The notes under the pieces are model-generated. The model searched no databases. It saw nothing but the letters and a program-made list of their open reading frames with translations, and was not told the DNA's origin. Both the position numbers and the translations under genes were made by a program. Shown here piece by piece: positions 25,501 to 36,238 of a stretch of 64,000 nt of DNA. The stretch's first letter is position 1; each line of letters starts with the position of its first letter. Source of the DNA: Tubiluchus corallicola (Eukaryota > Priapulida > Priapulimorpha > Priapulimorphida > Tubiluchidae); contig JAQGDQ010000072.1 of the NCBI GenBank assembly GCA_030141605.1, forward strand, positions 236,001 through 300,000. The letters are read 5' to 3'.

Positions 25501-28500
25501 TTGAGAGTACGAAAGAGATTACACTAGTTGGCCCCGCGGTTGCAGGTACTACCAGGCTTTCACGGGGTTCGCGACTTAAGAATCGTTTTATTTCGCACAC
25601 ATAGACTGTGACAGTTCTGTATATATGATACAATAATAGAGACTACAATGCCAAATGTGAGAGAAATTTACGATCGAACAACATATTTCGGCGACTATCC
25701 AACAGTCACCAAATATGCGCCAAATAGTCGCAAAACATTCGAGCGTGTTCGCCGTTGTCACCAAACGGTAAATGACGTCGGCAAATTTTTTTAAATGTTA
25801 AAGTTTCTCAGCTGAATCGCAGAACACGCCACTTCGCTAAAATGTCATAAAATTATCTGAAATTTTACCAAATTTGTCGCAAATTAGTCGCGATGCTCGT
25901 CAACAATTTCAAATTGCGCAAAATCTTGGAGAACATTTTGTAATGTTTTTAAGAATGCTACAGCGACTTTGCGAATATTTTTCGAACACTTGCGACATTG
26001 TGGCGATCCTCTGTTGTCCTGCACTTTTCATAGCGAAAACACAGTGAAATTGTCGTGAAATGATCGTAATACACTCGTCCGAATGTCGTGCAACATTCGC
26101 CTGTTCGCATAAGTATCGCAGAAGTCGCCAAAGATACATAAATATGTCGCTCGAATTTCGTACGACATACTCGCGATTTTCGCTCGAAGAAAGAACCGAA
26201 ATTTGCAAAAATGACCCACTAAGGTTATGGGTAGTACCACTAAGGTTATGGGTATTAATTTCGTGGATAAAGAGCTTGTAGGTACTGATATTATTGGTAC
26301 TAAGGATGTCGGTGGTGAGGTTCTGGGTGGTGAGGTTGTGGGTACTGAGGTTATGGTGCTGAGGTTTTAGGCACTGAGGTTATGGGTGCTGAGATTGCGG
26401 TACTGAGGTTACACGTATGGGTACAGAGGTTACAGGCACTGAATTTACTGGTACTGAAATACTACCACAAGATTTAGTACTGCATTGTCCAAGAATTATT
26501 TCGCTACGCATACCAAGTTTATGCACAAAATTATTAGTGTCTTACAACTGTTGGAGCGTTTAAGCTATTCTGTTCTGTCTAGGTGGCAAGCTGTGCTGGA
26601 GGAAATGTGTATTACCCGTATGCAGCCTTTATTGTCGGGATGATTGCCTGTTTTTTCTACTTTGCTGTTGAAGTCATTGTTAAAAAGTTAAAAATAGATG
26701 ATCCATTGGATGTAGTTGCAGGTTAGTACACAACAACACAATAAGAAGCCTACAGACGTTTAAGATTGTTTATTTCGAAAAAAAGGCTGCTGGCACTTTC
26801 ATTCAAAATTGAAAACTTGTTAACTTTCCAACCGCGGAAAATTGTACCTTTCCTTGTCAGGTATTTGACTAGTTATAACACCCTTACAAAAATCTTTTGA
26901 ATATTAAGATTTTATGTGCTTAACCGCTTTGATATAATCTCATTTTATTTTCGACTGCCGACTTGAACATAATTTCTACCATCCACATAACACTTGATTT
27001 TTTGTCTTAGATTCAAGAAGAAGATTATAGTAATATTTTATAACTGTAGTTGGCTATGTTGTAAAACGTATTCACTAACTCTATTCTGGCGTTTTTAATT
27101 TTAAGTCACAAATACGATGAAATAGCTAACAAGGAAAAACCTTTCGTCTCTAAAATTGTACGGCCAGTGTAACGAATAATCAGCTAAATTAGTTGCAACA
27201 ATTAGAAATTTATGTACTGAACGAATGTGAATAATTAAGCCATTTTTATCAGTATAAATCAGCTTTAAATTCCTTGTCATGGAAAATGAAAAATAAAAAT
27301 ATTTTTCTGTAAATATTAATTTGTCGAATTTGCGAATAGCCTAATTATATTTTTCTAGTGATACGATAAATAAAAATTAGAACTTAGGGTGCAATTTCTG
27401 CAATTGTGTTGTTAAGGCTCATTGTGTCAGAAATAATTCAAATAAATTTTATCATCATCATCGTCATCATCATCATGTGTCACAAAAGAGTCATTGTGTA
27501 ACAATACAGCATAAATGCTGTATTGTGTAACAAAATGCTAACAAAGTTTGCTGTATTGTGTAATAATTTCTGTATCGTCTTGCAATAAAAAATGATAAAC
27601 TATGTAACAAGCTAATTTGGATTAGTTTTGGTCCATGGTTTGGCCTTGTAGCGGTCCAGATGTGCTCGAATTATTGAAATGGGTAATGGCGCTTTCAGAC
27701 GTAGAGACTTCTCTCACCTTTGCGCAACTTTCTCTGAGAGAAGTTGCCAAACCGTTCACACGTTGCAACTTTACTCTCAGAGAGAAGTTGCGCAACAATT
27801 TGCGAGAGAAGTCTCTACGTCTGAACGCGCCATCAATTTGTTTTTAATCTAGGCCTGGTTCCGATCAGGGTTAGGTCTGACTCAGGGCCGGCTCTAGGTA
27901 GTTTGATGCCCTAGGCAAAAAATATCTTTAGCGCCCTTAACAGTCAACCCCTTCCCCTACGGCTAATACCAACTCCCAATATTGAATATTTGTTGTGTAT
28001 AATAAAGTACAATGGACCTATCCTGTTAGGCAGCATGTATTATAATAAACTAATTAAGTATAGTTAGTTACCTATCTACAGCTTGTGTTTATTGAACTTG
28101 AAATAGAATTGATGACAACTTGCCTTGGTCATTAGGATCAATCAAAATTTCTGCAATTGAACTGCACAATCTTCGGGTACAAACTCTTGGCTAGATTTTC
28201 CCACAGCCTTTTCATCAGTAAATTTATGAAGCACTAACTCCCTTTTTAACACCCATTTTGCTAGTTTCATCATCTTCACACTATTAAGTCTGATCTGGTT
28301 GCAAATACTTCGTTAGCGAAACTTTTGTTATCGTCCATCACCAATCTTTCGTTTCCTGTATTACTCTCTTGAAGGTCTCGATTTGATCAGATTTATCTGC
28401 TATAATTAAGATTTTGCAATAGCAAAATCAGATAAATACTTTTTCGTTACCACAAATAACAGTTACTGCTCTATGCTGTGCACACGATATATACTGTGGG

Positions 28501-31500
28501 CAAAAGCAGGGCAACGTCAGTAATATCTGCATGAATAACGTAATATAACCTCGTAAAGCAAAAATAGAAAGCGTTTTGCTGCGGGAAGACACTTTAGTTT
28601 TAGCGCCGATGAATCATACATTTTGACAGGAAAACAGCGCAAGCAGTTCGGTTAATTTAATTAAAGTGCTGTGCACTTAAGCAGTTACACATACACTATT
28701 TTATTTCTTTTGCGAAGTTAAGAATTAAAAAACTACTTCGAGAATTTGTCGTCATCCAAAATTTGGCACCATAGGCAACTGTGTTGTTTGCCTAGTGGTA
28801 GAGTCAGACTGGCTGCAGTTTGGCATGGCTGGGACCTGGTCTTGCCAGTAGAGGCCATAAGTTCTATTTTACGAAAATGAAATTTATGCAAAGAAGCCTG
28901 AATTTTCATTTCCCAACTTAGCTGCCGCTATGACGTCGTCCTTACTTCTGCCCTCTGTAGAAAAGTCGTAGCACTATAATACATTTTATGTTTTTTTGTA
29001 GAGAACCTCTAGAGAAAATAAGCACAGCTAAGGCAATGCTGCAGTCGGGATCAAACCTATAAAAAGAGACTTATCTGGCTAAATACCCCTTGGCTAAATA
29101 CCAAACCAGTCAACCAACACCTCAAACAAATCAATTTTCAGACAAATAGATCAGTCACAGAGTATACTTCTCATAGGTCAGACAGAAGTCAGAACAGCTA
29201 CGGACCAGAACAAACGTAGACCTTTGTAAGACTAGACCAACTGTGTGTTAATTTATTACATGATCCATCGTTTTTGCTACTACACAACAACGAAAAAATT
29301 ATTACATAATGATTGTTATATAAGGACTAAATTTTTTACGTAATGTCGAATTTTGTGGATTTGTTAGATAACGCAGAAGCTTTTGTTAGATGATGATATA
29401 CTATTATCTAGTGAACACTTTGTTACATAATGACAATTAACAAATGTTTGATTAGTTTGTTTCTTGATGCTTAGTACTAGAGGTAAAGGTGACTAGGCAA
29501 GTCTAAGCAAAGAAACAGTGTGACCCACTGAATTTCGAAAAATTGCGTCTTTTAGTAAGCATATTTGAACAACATATATGTCGGATGTACGTATTAATGT
29601 GTTATTAATTCAAACAATTTTTGATTTGCGTATTTTTTCTATGCATTTTTAGTACATGGTGGTGGTGGTATGTGGGGAGTCTTGGCAGTTAAAATATTTG
29701 GTTTTAATGGAGGAATCATTTACACGGGAAGCAAAGTAGCTTTGATAGTAAGTATTTTTAACATTAAACTAAAATAAGAATGTCACCAACATGCAAAGCA
29801 TTGAAATGAATGAATGAATGAATGAACGAACGAACGAACGAATGTGCTGGGGGACTAAGATTATCATTATCACGGTTTGAATTCAATATTTCTCTATAAT
29901 AATCTAGCAGAGTTTGTGGATCAATATTATAAGTTATAGTTGTTTTATTTTTAACGCTCATCGTTTTAATTTTCTTCCAGAATAAATTAATGCCTTTAGA
30001 TTTACATGACAAAAGAATTTCCAGTATATTTTTGAAATTTCTATACTTTTTTGTTTCAAAGTTTTAAAATTCCATTGTGTTAAAATTCTATTGTTTTAAT
30101 ATTACACTGTGATAAGGCACTTTGATAAAAACGGCCAAGAATTAATATGATCGTGCACAAAGATTCAGATTAACGAATGACAATTGCAGCAAGTAGCTAC
30201 ACCTCGCTTTTCAGTTTCATGAAAAGCGGAGTCAAACTAGACGTTAAGCAAGATGCTCGCCACTTGCGTATCCCTGGTCCGATGCAGATTCACTAACGTG
30301 TTACAAACACAGTTTGCCCTGTTTTCACATTTTGGCTTCCAGCTCAGACCAATTCCAGCTGAGCGCTTGCACCAGATTTCTACCTTGCAAATTTAATTAT
30401 TCTATGTACCGTAGTTTTACAGTTATTCAATGCTACTCATTTTGGCCTCGTTCTGGGAGCCTTAAAGAATCTCAACTTTTAAAAAGCAATGCACGTATCT
30501 GCACCATGTATTTCTAATTACTTGTCAAAACATTTTGAAGTTAATTCAACTCCCTGGGAGAAGTTGATGACAATTTCAGAACTGATCATTGTCCAGAATC
30601 CCAGGCTCCTAGCTTTTTAGAACCCAGATAAACCTTCCGCTTTCACGAAAAATCTAGTAAGTTCATTTATTGCAAAACTGAGTTATTGGTATCAGCGCAT
30701 TCTTAGTCTCTCCACGAAACGATTTGGTGCTCTGACGCTCGCTAAGCGATTTGTTGACAAAATTAATAAACCTAGCAAGTGCATTTTTCGCTGAAATAAT
30801 TGGGCAGACCTAGTAAGTCTACAAATTGCAATTATGCAGTCAGAAGCCGCTTTTGTAAGCACAGTTGGGTTGGTTGACAAATGAAGCAATTTTTCCCGCT
30901 TTTTTTCAAAACTAGCTGATTTACTAGGTATTCTTTCTGCCAGAATGATGTTTCAGTACTTACATTATGTAATTCCATGCATGATCACGAGTTAGTAATT
31001 TTTCTCAACGTAGTCCTCCAGGGGTTCCACTTCTGAGTCAGTAAGGTTTGCACTTAGTGATTTTTAAACTGAACCACTTTGCTTTTCATTTTTAAACATT
31101 CTTCGTAAAACAATGGTTTATTTTTTAGCTTTTTTTCCGGGAAACCGTTATTCTGGACAGTTTGTTACTAAATTAATTACAACAGCGCACAAGGTAATTT
31201 CATTGTAAATCCCTGTAATTACACCAAAACCTCATAGATTGCTAATTTATTATACTGATTTGAATCCAACATTCGTCACCGTGCTACCCACATGGAGCAA
31301 TATCAGTAATGCGCGGATTTTCGCGTAGTGTATAAGTGTTTGGCTTGCTGAAATATAATCTATCAATTTTTCAGGGTTTGGCATGGAACTTGGTTGGTGC
31401 TTTGTCAATAATTGCTTGGTGTGCTGCAACCTGTACAATTGTATTTGCACTACTCCAGCTAGTTAATCTTCTTCGCGTTTCTGAAGAAATTGAGCTGAAA

Positions 31501-34500
31501 GGTACTTGCTGCACTAAGTTAACGATAATATCTTCCACTTCTCTCTAAAATTTTTCTAGAAAAAGACGCATTGATTAAAGAACCGATGCAAGATTTTTGG
31601 CTAATAGTTCATCGTTTTCTGTTCCCATTTTGGAACATTTATTTACTTAAATGCCTTCTAGTCATGTTGTTTGTTCCTGCTCGTAGTTGCATATTTAGTA
31701 ACACAACAGTGCTGCTTGTTATGATCACTTATTCTTTTGTACATCTTTTTACTAATCTTGCAGTTTTCTTACACTATAATTATCGCATATTAAGATCAGT
31801 TTTAATTTACTTCTTATTACCTTATTATGGTGCACTGACATAAATCTGAAATAAACAATAAAGAGGTACTACATTTAATGTAAAAGGAAAGCAGACGAAT
31901 AAAGTGTTTCCTGCTATTTCAATTCAATAGACTGCTGCAGGTGTATATGTAGGTGTGCATATATGTATACTATATACTATTTTTGTGAACAGGTTTGGAC
32001 ATTCCAAAACACGGCGAACCTGCTTATCCTATTAAAGCTTATGGCCACGGTTGGAATGAGTATTCCATTGTCCATTCCAAAGGTAACAGTAAGTCTAAAG
32101 TCCTATGTGATGTTTGGTTATTACAAACAGATGTCTAATACAATACTGATTTGAATAATCGGTTAGCTCAACTAGACACGTTTAATCAAGGCCCAGATCT
32201 ATACTACGATATCAATCCTGTTAAACCGATGGATTGCTCAATTAGACTTCGCTATTGTTTCAAAAAACTAATCTCTGATATCATAGAGTTTAAAACCATC
32301 AACGACGCGATACTTCCATCGAATCACGCACCACTGGTACCATGCACCTCGCACCACTCTATAAAATGTGATCATGTGGATATCAAATCAAAAAGCTGAA
32401 GGTAAACGTGCAGGTAATTTGGGAAAATACCTGTCAAAGACAACACACCAGGTTTGCGTAGAAAAATGATTCGGATATGTAATTTATACACTAATGCATT
32501 CCAAGAACTTATAAACAATGTACTTATTACCATTGAACTATATACGAGTGCCGCCGTAAATATATCGCAAATGTTAATTGACAGCATGTACGACTGTAGT
32601 CGAAGAGCCAAAAGACAGAACAAAAACCAAGTCCCAAATAACCTAAACACAAATGAGCGTTTGTTAAAACTTAAGCTATCCAGTGCGTTGGATTGCGAAA
32701 TTTGGAAAAATATTAATTGGAAAGGAGAAGCAAGATCAGATAATACAAAAAATCGCCCTACGAATAACATGTTTAAGATACATTTCGAAAATCTGTTAAA
32801 CAGCGATACCGCATCCAACAACTTGATGAATTAGAGAATTACCAAATGTACGTCCCCGTAACATATGACTACAAAAAGTGATTGCGACACTAAACGCAAG
32901 AAAGAGCAGTGGTCCAGATAGTATATAAACGTCTCTCTTCCGTTATGTACATGTAGAATGGATAATGGTCTTAGTAAACCTTTTGAACACAGTTTGCAGT
33001 GTGATTTCCCCTCATCGTTGGTGTACATCCAAGTTTATTGTACTATTTAAAACAGGATGTGCAGCCTCGTGTGATAATTATAGAGGCGTAAGCATTATAC
33101 AAGCTTGCTGCAAAATATACGATTGCCTGATCAACGAACGTTTAAAGTTGTGGATAAAACCTGAACCAAAACAAGTGGGTAGCCAGGCTGAAAGAGATTC
33201 TATTGAGCAAATTTTGACTTTTCGATTACTGATTGACGCCGCTCGTAAAAAGAAGTTCATCACATTTATAGATTTCGAGAAGGCGTTTGACCGGGTTGAC
33301 AGCGGTATGTTATTACGGGTATTAAAACAACACGGATGCGGTTATGTAATGTTACGAACTATCGCACAAATGTATAGACTGACAACAAGCATACTGGGCG
33401 ATACAGAGTTTAGTTATAACTGTGGGGTAAAATAAGGCTCACCAAGTTCAAGCCTGCTGTTCTGTCTATATGTAGATCGCTAATAAAGGCTCTAAAAGTA
33501 CTTGGTGAGAATAGCTGGCTTCGTAGCCTCCATTGTCTGTTCATGATGGATGACACCGCCTTTGTAGCCTTAACGAAAAGAAAAAGTATCGAAAAGATGC
33601 AGACATTATTACAATTTTGCAATAACTATGGCATGAGCATGAATACAATCAGAACGAGATTTATGGTTGTAGGCGGCGATGACCAAGGTAGGGTACCGCT
33701 GATTGCTGACAATGTTGTGATAAACACACTACCACATATACATATCATGGCGTTATGATAACGGAAGATGCAAAGATGAGTACAGTTATTACAAAACATC
33801 TTGAGAGTAAAAATCCCAACATCTTAAAATTTCACGCATTTATCAGTAAGAACAATGACTATCCGTACTGGATAAAGAAAAAGGTTTTGGATAGCGCATT
33901 AATAGCAGATGTCTGCTATAGTGCCGAAACATGGACTACTAACTTGAAAAGCGTTATGCTTACCACCATTTATATGGAACTCATCAAATCTCTGCTGTCT
34001 GTTAAACATGCAACATGCAATGATCTAGTGTTGTTGGAAACCGGCTATCCAGCTTCCTCAACATAGGCCAAGTGCAGGCAAATGCATCAGTGGAGGAAGA
34101 TGGCAAACTCTCCAGAGAAACATCAGACATTGTTCGAAGCATATGAAATAGACAAAAGACAAATAACGCAATAGACAAATAACGTATAACATGTAGGGTA
34201 TAATATGCCCTGGCGTTGGCAGCCATTAGTCTCGAACTCAAGACTGCGCCTATTGCAGTCCGAAATCTGAAACACTCGGCCACCTAATCAGGGACATTTG
34301 TAAGAAACTTTTAATTACAAGCAATAAAATATGTTTCTAGATCATAAGTTAAAAAAATGGTCCTGCTTTCCTTTAGACTTTGTTTTGTAGAAAAGGTCCT
34401 TTCAAATACAATTTAATTTTGTCGTGTATATTCAAAGCCACACTAGAAAGATAGAAAAATAAGTAACGTTACTTCAAAACATTTGTAATATTCAATATTG

Positions 34501-34837
34501 TTACTGTTGTAATTATCGTCTCATTTTTTCAAGAAGCTGGAGATCTCTTGATCATTTAAGTTTCAGAATGTACCAAATAGTGTAGCCTAATGGCTTTACT
34601 TCCCAGCTGCCTTATCGTCTGTTGTCTTAAGTGGATTGAGATTTTTAGTACCTCAGCTTTTTTAACATAGAGAAATCAAAACGTTTAATGAAAAATTATT
34701 TTTCTATTTTTACAGGAAAATCCGAATCAACAGAGAACATGCATGAAAAGTCTGACCCAGAAACCGCGCGGGATGCGTCTTCTGGTGTCAGCAGACGAAA
34801 CATTTCAAGCAATTTATCATATTCAACAAAATTATAA
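14455..34837 (+). CDS. AMT: Ammonium transporter, AMT family (12 coding exons, 490 aa)
   Basis: Exons: 14455-14584, 14779-14868, 16216-16440, 17500-17594, 19637-19768, 20097-20207, 21095-21211, 26583-26721, 29653-29747, 31375-31501, 31993-32082, 34716-34837. All junctions are GT-AG with consistent phases and sum to 1473 nt. The protein is an 11-helix channel that moves ammonium across the plasma membrane. Signatures: [18 protein letters not shown] (about residues 49-66), [38 protein letters not shown] (D181, H189), LMFNGGS (F240, S244), VHGGGGMWG (H348), and the tail motif [14 protein letters not shown]181, H189 and H348 align with E. coli AmtB D160 and the twin histidines H168/H318. Y119 replaces the first gate phenylalanine (AmtB F107). 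The last exon encodes a 40-residue Ser/Glu-rich tail. ATG at 14455 is chosen because the preceding sequence ends in a possible acceptor (ctgcag) and gives no longer frame. A 5' UTR intron is possible. Length is normal for the family; identity is very sure, exon ends nearly so. Confidence 0.95.
15061..16030. repeat. Tandem, alternating repeat in AMT intron 2
   Basis: Five diverged segments start near 15061, 15352, 15481, 15683 and 15840. Shared words are GTCACRAAACYTAC, TAGRCACCTGG, GGTGACCTCGRTC, AAGGTCAAGGACA, GGTCAGTTTTYCGATT and GGAGCCAAAATG. Alternate segments (first, third, fifth) match best, giving a period of about 360-400 bases. Related single pieces lie at 38580-38790 and 40385-40530. 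Confidence 0.7.
16481..16617. repeat. (TA)n microsatellite in AMT intron 3
   Basis: About 135 bases of TA dinucleotides with a few interruptions, directly downstream of exon 3. Confidence 0.95.
18870..19510 (+). pseudogene. L2/CR1-like LINE remnant in AMT intron 4, interrupted
   Basis: Reading forward: [38 protein letters not shown], and [19 protein letters not shown] (to about 19245) match the region after the RT palm of CR1/L2-like LINEs. A foreign segment follows at about 19250-19319 (see hAT-like piece), and the frame then resumes with [17 protein letters not shown] and [14 protein letters not shown], the typical ORF2 end. It lies in the same orientation as the host gene. Confidence 0.7.
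19250..19319 (-). mobile_element. hAT-like MITE end inside LINE remnant
   Basis: On the minus strand it begins CAGGGCCGGTTCTAGGTAGT and continues CTGAGGCTCTAGGCA. That is nearly the same as the start of the element at 27882 (CAGGGCCGGCTCTAGGTAGT...). It splits the LINE coding remnant between VRPIIED and the C-terminal LNSLPSSV block. Confidence 0.55.
21360..25500 (+). pseudogene. Jockey/CR1-like LINE in AMT intron 7, interrupted by an LTR-like insert
   Basis: The endonuclease end is at 21363-21700: [42 protein letters not shown]. After the inserted segment (about 21990-23060), the linker resumes at 23093 ([35 protein letters not shown]). The RT domain follows over several frames: [18 protein letters not shown] near 24134, [11 protein letters not shown] near 24315, [10 protein letters not shown] near 24403 (the catalytic FADD box is intact), then [10 protein letters not shown] and the thumb. 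The C-terminus is at 24914-25235 ([18 protein letters not shown], then [19 protein letters not shown]). The 3' end is near 25470-25500, with AAATAAAAAACTGTTGAACTG and a TTGAATT-rich tail. At least five frame disruptions are present. The two halves might instead be two separate LINE copies. Confidence 0.85.
21990..23060 (+). repeat. LTR-like element, copy 1
   Basis: This segment has no coding sense and is collinear, though diverged, with 36990-37925. Shared anchors in the same order are CCGAGTTAAGTAACCTTA (about 22536), an ATTAAA followed by a CATTGTCAAAC word (about 22722), TTGCGGAGCCCAGCTAG with ACTAGGGAG then TTTACTACACAACG (about 22912), and an AATTA-rich end (23036-23070). The layout (promoter-like body, polyadenylation-type word, downstream tail) suggests a solo LTR or small non-autonomous retroelement. 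Exact ends and target duplications were not resolved. Confidence 0.45.
25510..26205. repeat. GTCGC/GCGA-rich non-coding segment in AMT intron 7
   Basis: The words TCGC and GCGA recur every 20-40 bases on both strands throughout this segment, unlike the AT-rich surroundings. It starts right after the LINE 3' end and stops abruptly where the GGTTATGGGTACT repeat begins. No protein similarity is seen in any frame. It may be an unknown DNA transposon. Confidence 0.5.
26206..26460 (+). repeat. Short tandem repeat of GAGGTTATGGGTACT type
   Basis: About 14 diverged copies of a 15-18 base unit built on GGTACTGAGGTTATGG, in AMT intron 7 about 120 bases before exon 8. Confidence 0.85.
27686..27833. 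mobile_element. Foldback MITE, 148 bp, near-complete palindrome
   Basis: The left end ATGGCGCTTTCAGACGTAGA continues GACTTCTCTC, and the right end is its near-perfect inverse (GAGAGAAGTCTCTACGTCTG then AACGCGCCAT). The inner parts, GCGCAACTTTCTCTGAGAGA and its partner around CTCAGAGAGAAGTTGCGC, pair as well. The element therefore folds almost fully, leaving a small loop near 27752. It has no coding capacity. Superfamily is not determined because clear target duplications are lacking. Confidence 0.75.
27882..28814 (+). mobile_element. hAT-like non-autonomous element in AMT intron 8
   Basis: The left end is CAGGGCCGGCTCTAGGTAGT followed by TTGATGCCCTAGGCAAAAAA. The right end is TTTGGCACCATAGGCAACTG, then TTTGCCTAGTGGTAGAGTC and AGACTGGCTG, roughly its inverse. 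'CAGGGCCGGC...CCCTAGGCA' ends are typical of widespread hAT-type MITEs. The interior has no transposase that I recognise. The terminal inverted repeats are diverged. Confidence 0.55.
29764..30012 (-). pseudogene. Possible LINE fragment with simple-repeat tail, AMT intron 9
   Basis: The minus strand reads [20 protein letters not shown] and [16 protein letters not shown], which resembles the linker ahead of the RT domain in LINE proteins. It runs into (GTTC)n/(ATTC)n repeats at about 29807-29842. The match is weak and short. Confidence 0.3.
31560..31843 (+). CDS. Candidate alternative last exon of AMT
   Basis: This segment lies in intron 10, 58 bases after exon 10. It has a good acceptor (pyrimidine-rich tract then ctag at 31556-31559) in the phase needed to follow exon 10. 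It then stays open for about 95 codons to TAA at 31841-31843, and two overlapping-range AATAAA signals follow at 31850-31855 and 31857-31862. The encoded tail would replace the normal KHGEPAYP tail with a strongly hydrophobic stretch ([13 protein letters not shown], then several membrane-like segments). The eleven core helices are complete by exon 10, so such an isoform would keep the channel and swap the C-terminus. This is inferred; the ORF could be chance. Confidence 0.35.
31850..31862 (+). promoter_or_regulatory. Twin AATAAA polyadenylation signals in AMT intron 10
   Basis: AATAAA occurs at 31850-31855 and again at 31857-31862, directly after the stop of the candidate alternative last exon. 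Confidence 0.4.
32140..34165 (+). pseudogene. LINE remnant in AMT intron 11, RT with MMDD box
   Basis: A linker and N-terminal part run from 32151 to 32830. The RT domain follows: [12 protein letters not shown] near 32890, [20 protein letters not shown] near 33078, [18 protein letters not shown] near 33258, then a stop in the GSPSSSLLF box near 33435. [19 protein letters not shown] near 33530 carries the catalytic Asp pair as MMDD rather than the usual FADD/YADD. A thumb and C-terminal block ([20 protein letters not shown]) end near 34165. Several stops and frameshifts show it is inactive. Orientation is the same as the host gene. Confidence 0.85.
34200..34292 (-). repeat. tRNA-like (SINE head) sequence, AMT intron 11
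   Basis: On the minus strand, GGTGGCCGAGTGTTTCAG fits a pol III A box and TTGAGTTCGAGACT fits a B box, about 30 bases apart, around a leucine/serine-tRNA-like middle (GGACTGCAATAGGCGCAGTC). A closing acceptor stem is not seen, so this is a SINE-type head rather than a tRNA gene. It abuts the end of the LINE above; it could alternatively be that LINE's last coding bases on the plus strand. Confidence 0.4.
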
Positions 34838-34929
34838 GGTGAAACGCAAAGAATCAATATGTTCTATTAATCATAGTAATAATAATGATGGTGATGATGA
34901 AGACGAGAACATTCTGCAATGTGCTACAG

Positions 34930-34935
34930 AATAAA
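34930..34935 (+). promoter_or_regulatory. Polyadenylation signal AATAAA of AMT
   Basis: AATAAA lies 93 bases after the AMT stop codon at 34835-34837, a usual distance for a short 3' UTR. Confidence 0.6.
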
Positions 34936-34939
34936 TAAG

Positions 34940-36235
34940 CTTGTACACGAAATGTACATCTTCACGCTGCAATGGCCAGTTAAATCTGAAGTTGTCTCCA
35001 TATTGATTTTCATCATGGAATACAGTGATAGTCGCCACTTGTATTTGTTTGTGCGGCTGTTTCAAGCTGCTGTCATCTAGTGCTAATTTTGTGAGACTTC
35101 CGTAAGCTGGCTTACTTGTAGGTCTACTAAGTGATTACTGATTATCTACATAATTATTCTCTACGTAATTGTAAATAATGGTTACTGTGAAGCCTGTGCA
35201 GTTCTACGTTAATGCCTAAAATTCCTGTAACGGAGATCGTTTTACTAAAATGCGGCAAAATGCAGTAGTTTTCATCTTATATTTGTGTTTTAAAATAAAC
35301 TTTTTGGTTGTGCAACGTACAAAGACATAGTAGTTACAGTTTGTCTCTTTGACGTCATTTTCTGTGTTTTTAAACTCGGACATAATAATGTAACTTCAAT
35401 ACGACATTTACCTTACTCACGTGATATCATCTCTTAGCCTCCGTGTGCCACATACCACTATTGCAATCCACGTTGCTACAAAACTCTAAAAACTGAACTA
35501 CAAAACTTCTGGACAGCGACACTGGACTGCTATTCATGCTGTTACACAAGAACAACTTTACAACTGGCTTTGGCAAGTATTATAAAGTGCAATTAAGGAC
35601 TAGATTTTTATCTTTTTTTACTATGCGGATGCTTAATTTACAAATTAATGATCATTTTAATTAATGAACGACAGGACACTAGATCTAGATCCCCAGACTG
35701 CTTTTCTTAGTGAATTATTTTCACTTCAAAGAATGTCTGTTTATTACATGTTTTGCTTTCATATACAGATATATTATTGTAATTTATTTTTGGTAAATTA
35801 AACAATCAATATTAAGCTATACTAGTTTGATAAATTACTTTGCAAGCCTGCAAAGTAATTAATCAAAATACGCTAGAAGAACACAGATCAAATGCTTCCT
35901 GCAATGTACTTTCCAGTTCTTCAAAATATAAACTCAGTCAAACAACAAAATCTAATCTTTCATGCACAAGTTAATTTGACATTTCCAGATGTAACAATCA
36001 TTTGTAAGTTTATTACGAAAGAGGGTAAAAAGTTTCGTGTTGGTACAATACGAGTAGAAAAATAGATAAAACTAGACCGTGTTCGTGACAAAGTTAAACT
36101 TAAGACTCTGCATTATGACCAAAACTGCAAATGCTGACTGTGGAAAATCTTTTTTCTGGCTTGATCTTTGACTCAAGATCATAATTTTGCTACTGCTGAA
36201 TTCTGCTTATTTAGGAAATCCATTTTATTGCAACC
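34940..36235. other. Intergenic, nothing recognised
   Basis: AT-rich sequence without coding signatures or strong repeats. It may include the end of the AMT 3' UTR if polyadenylation is later than 34935; another AATAAA-like word occurs near 35294. Confidence 0.4.
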
Positions 36236-36238
36236 TTA

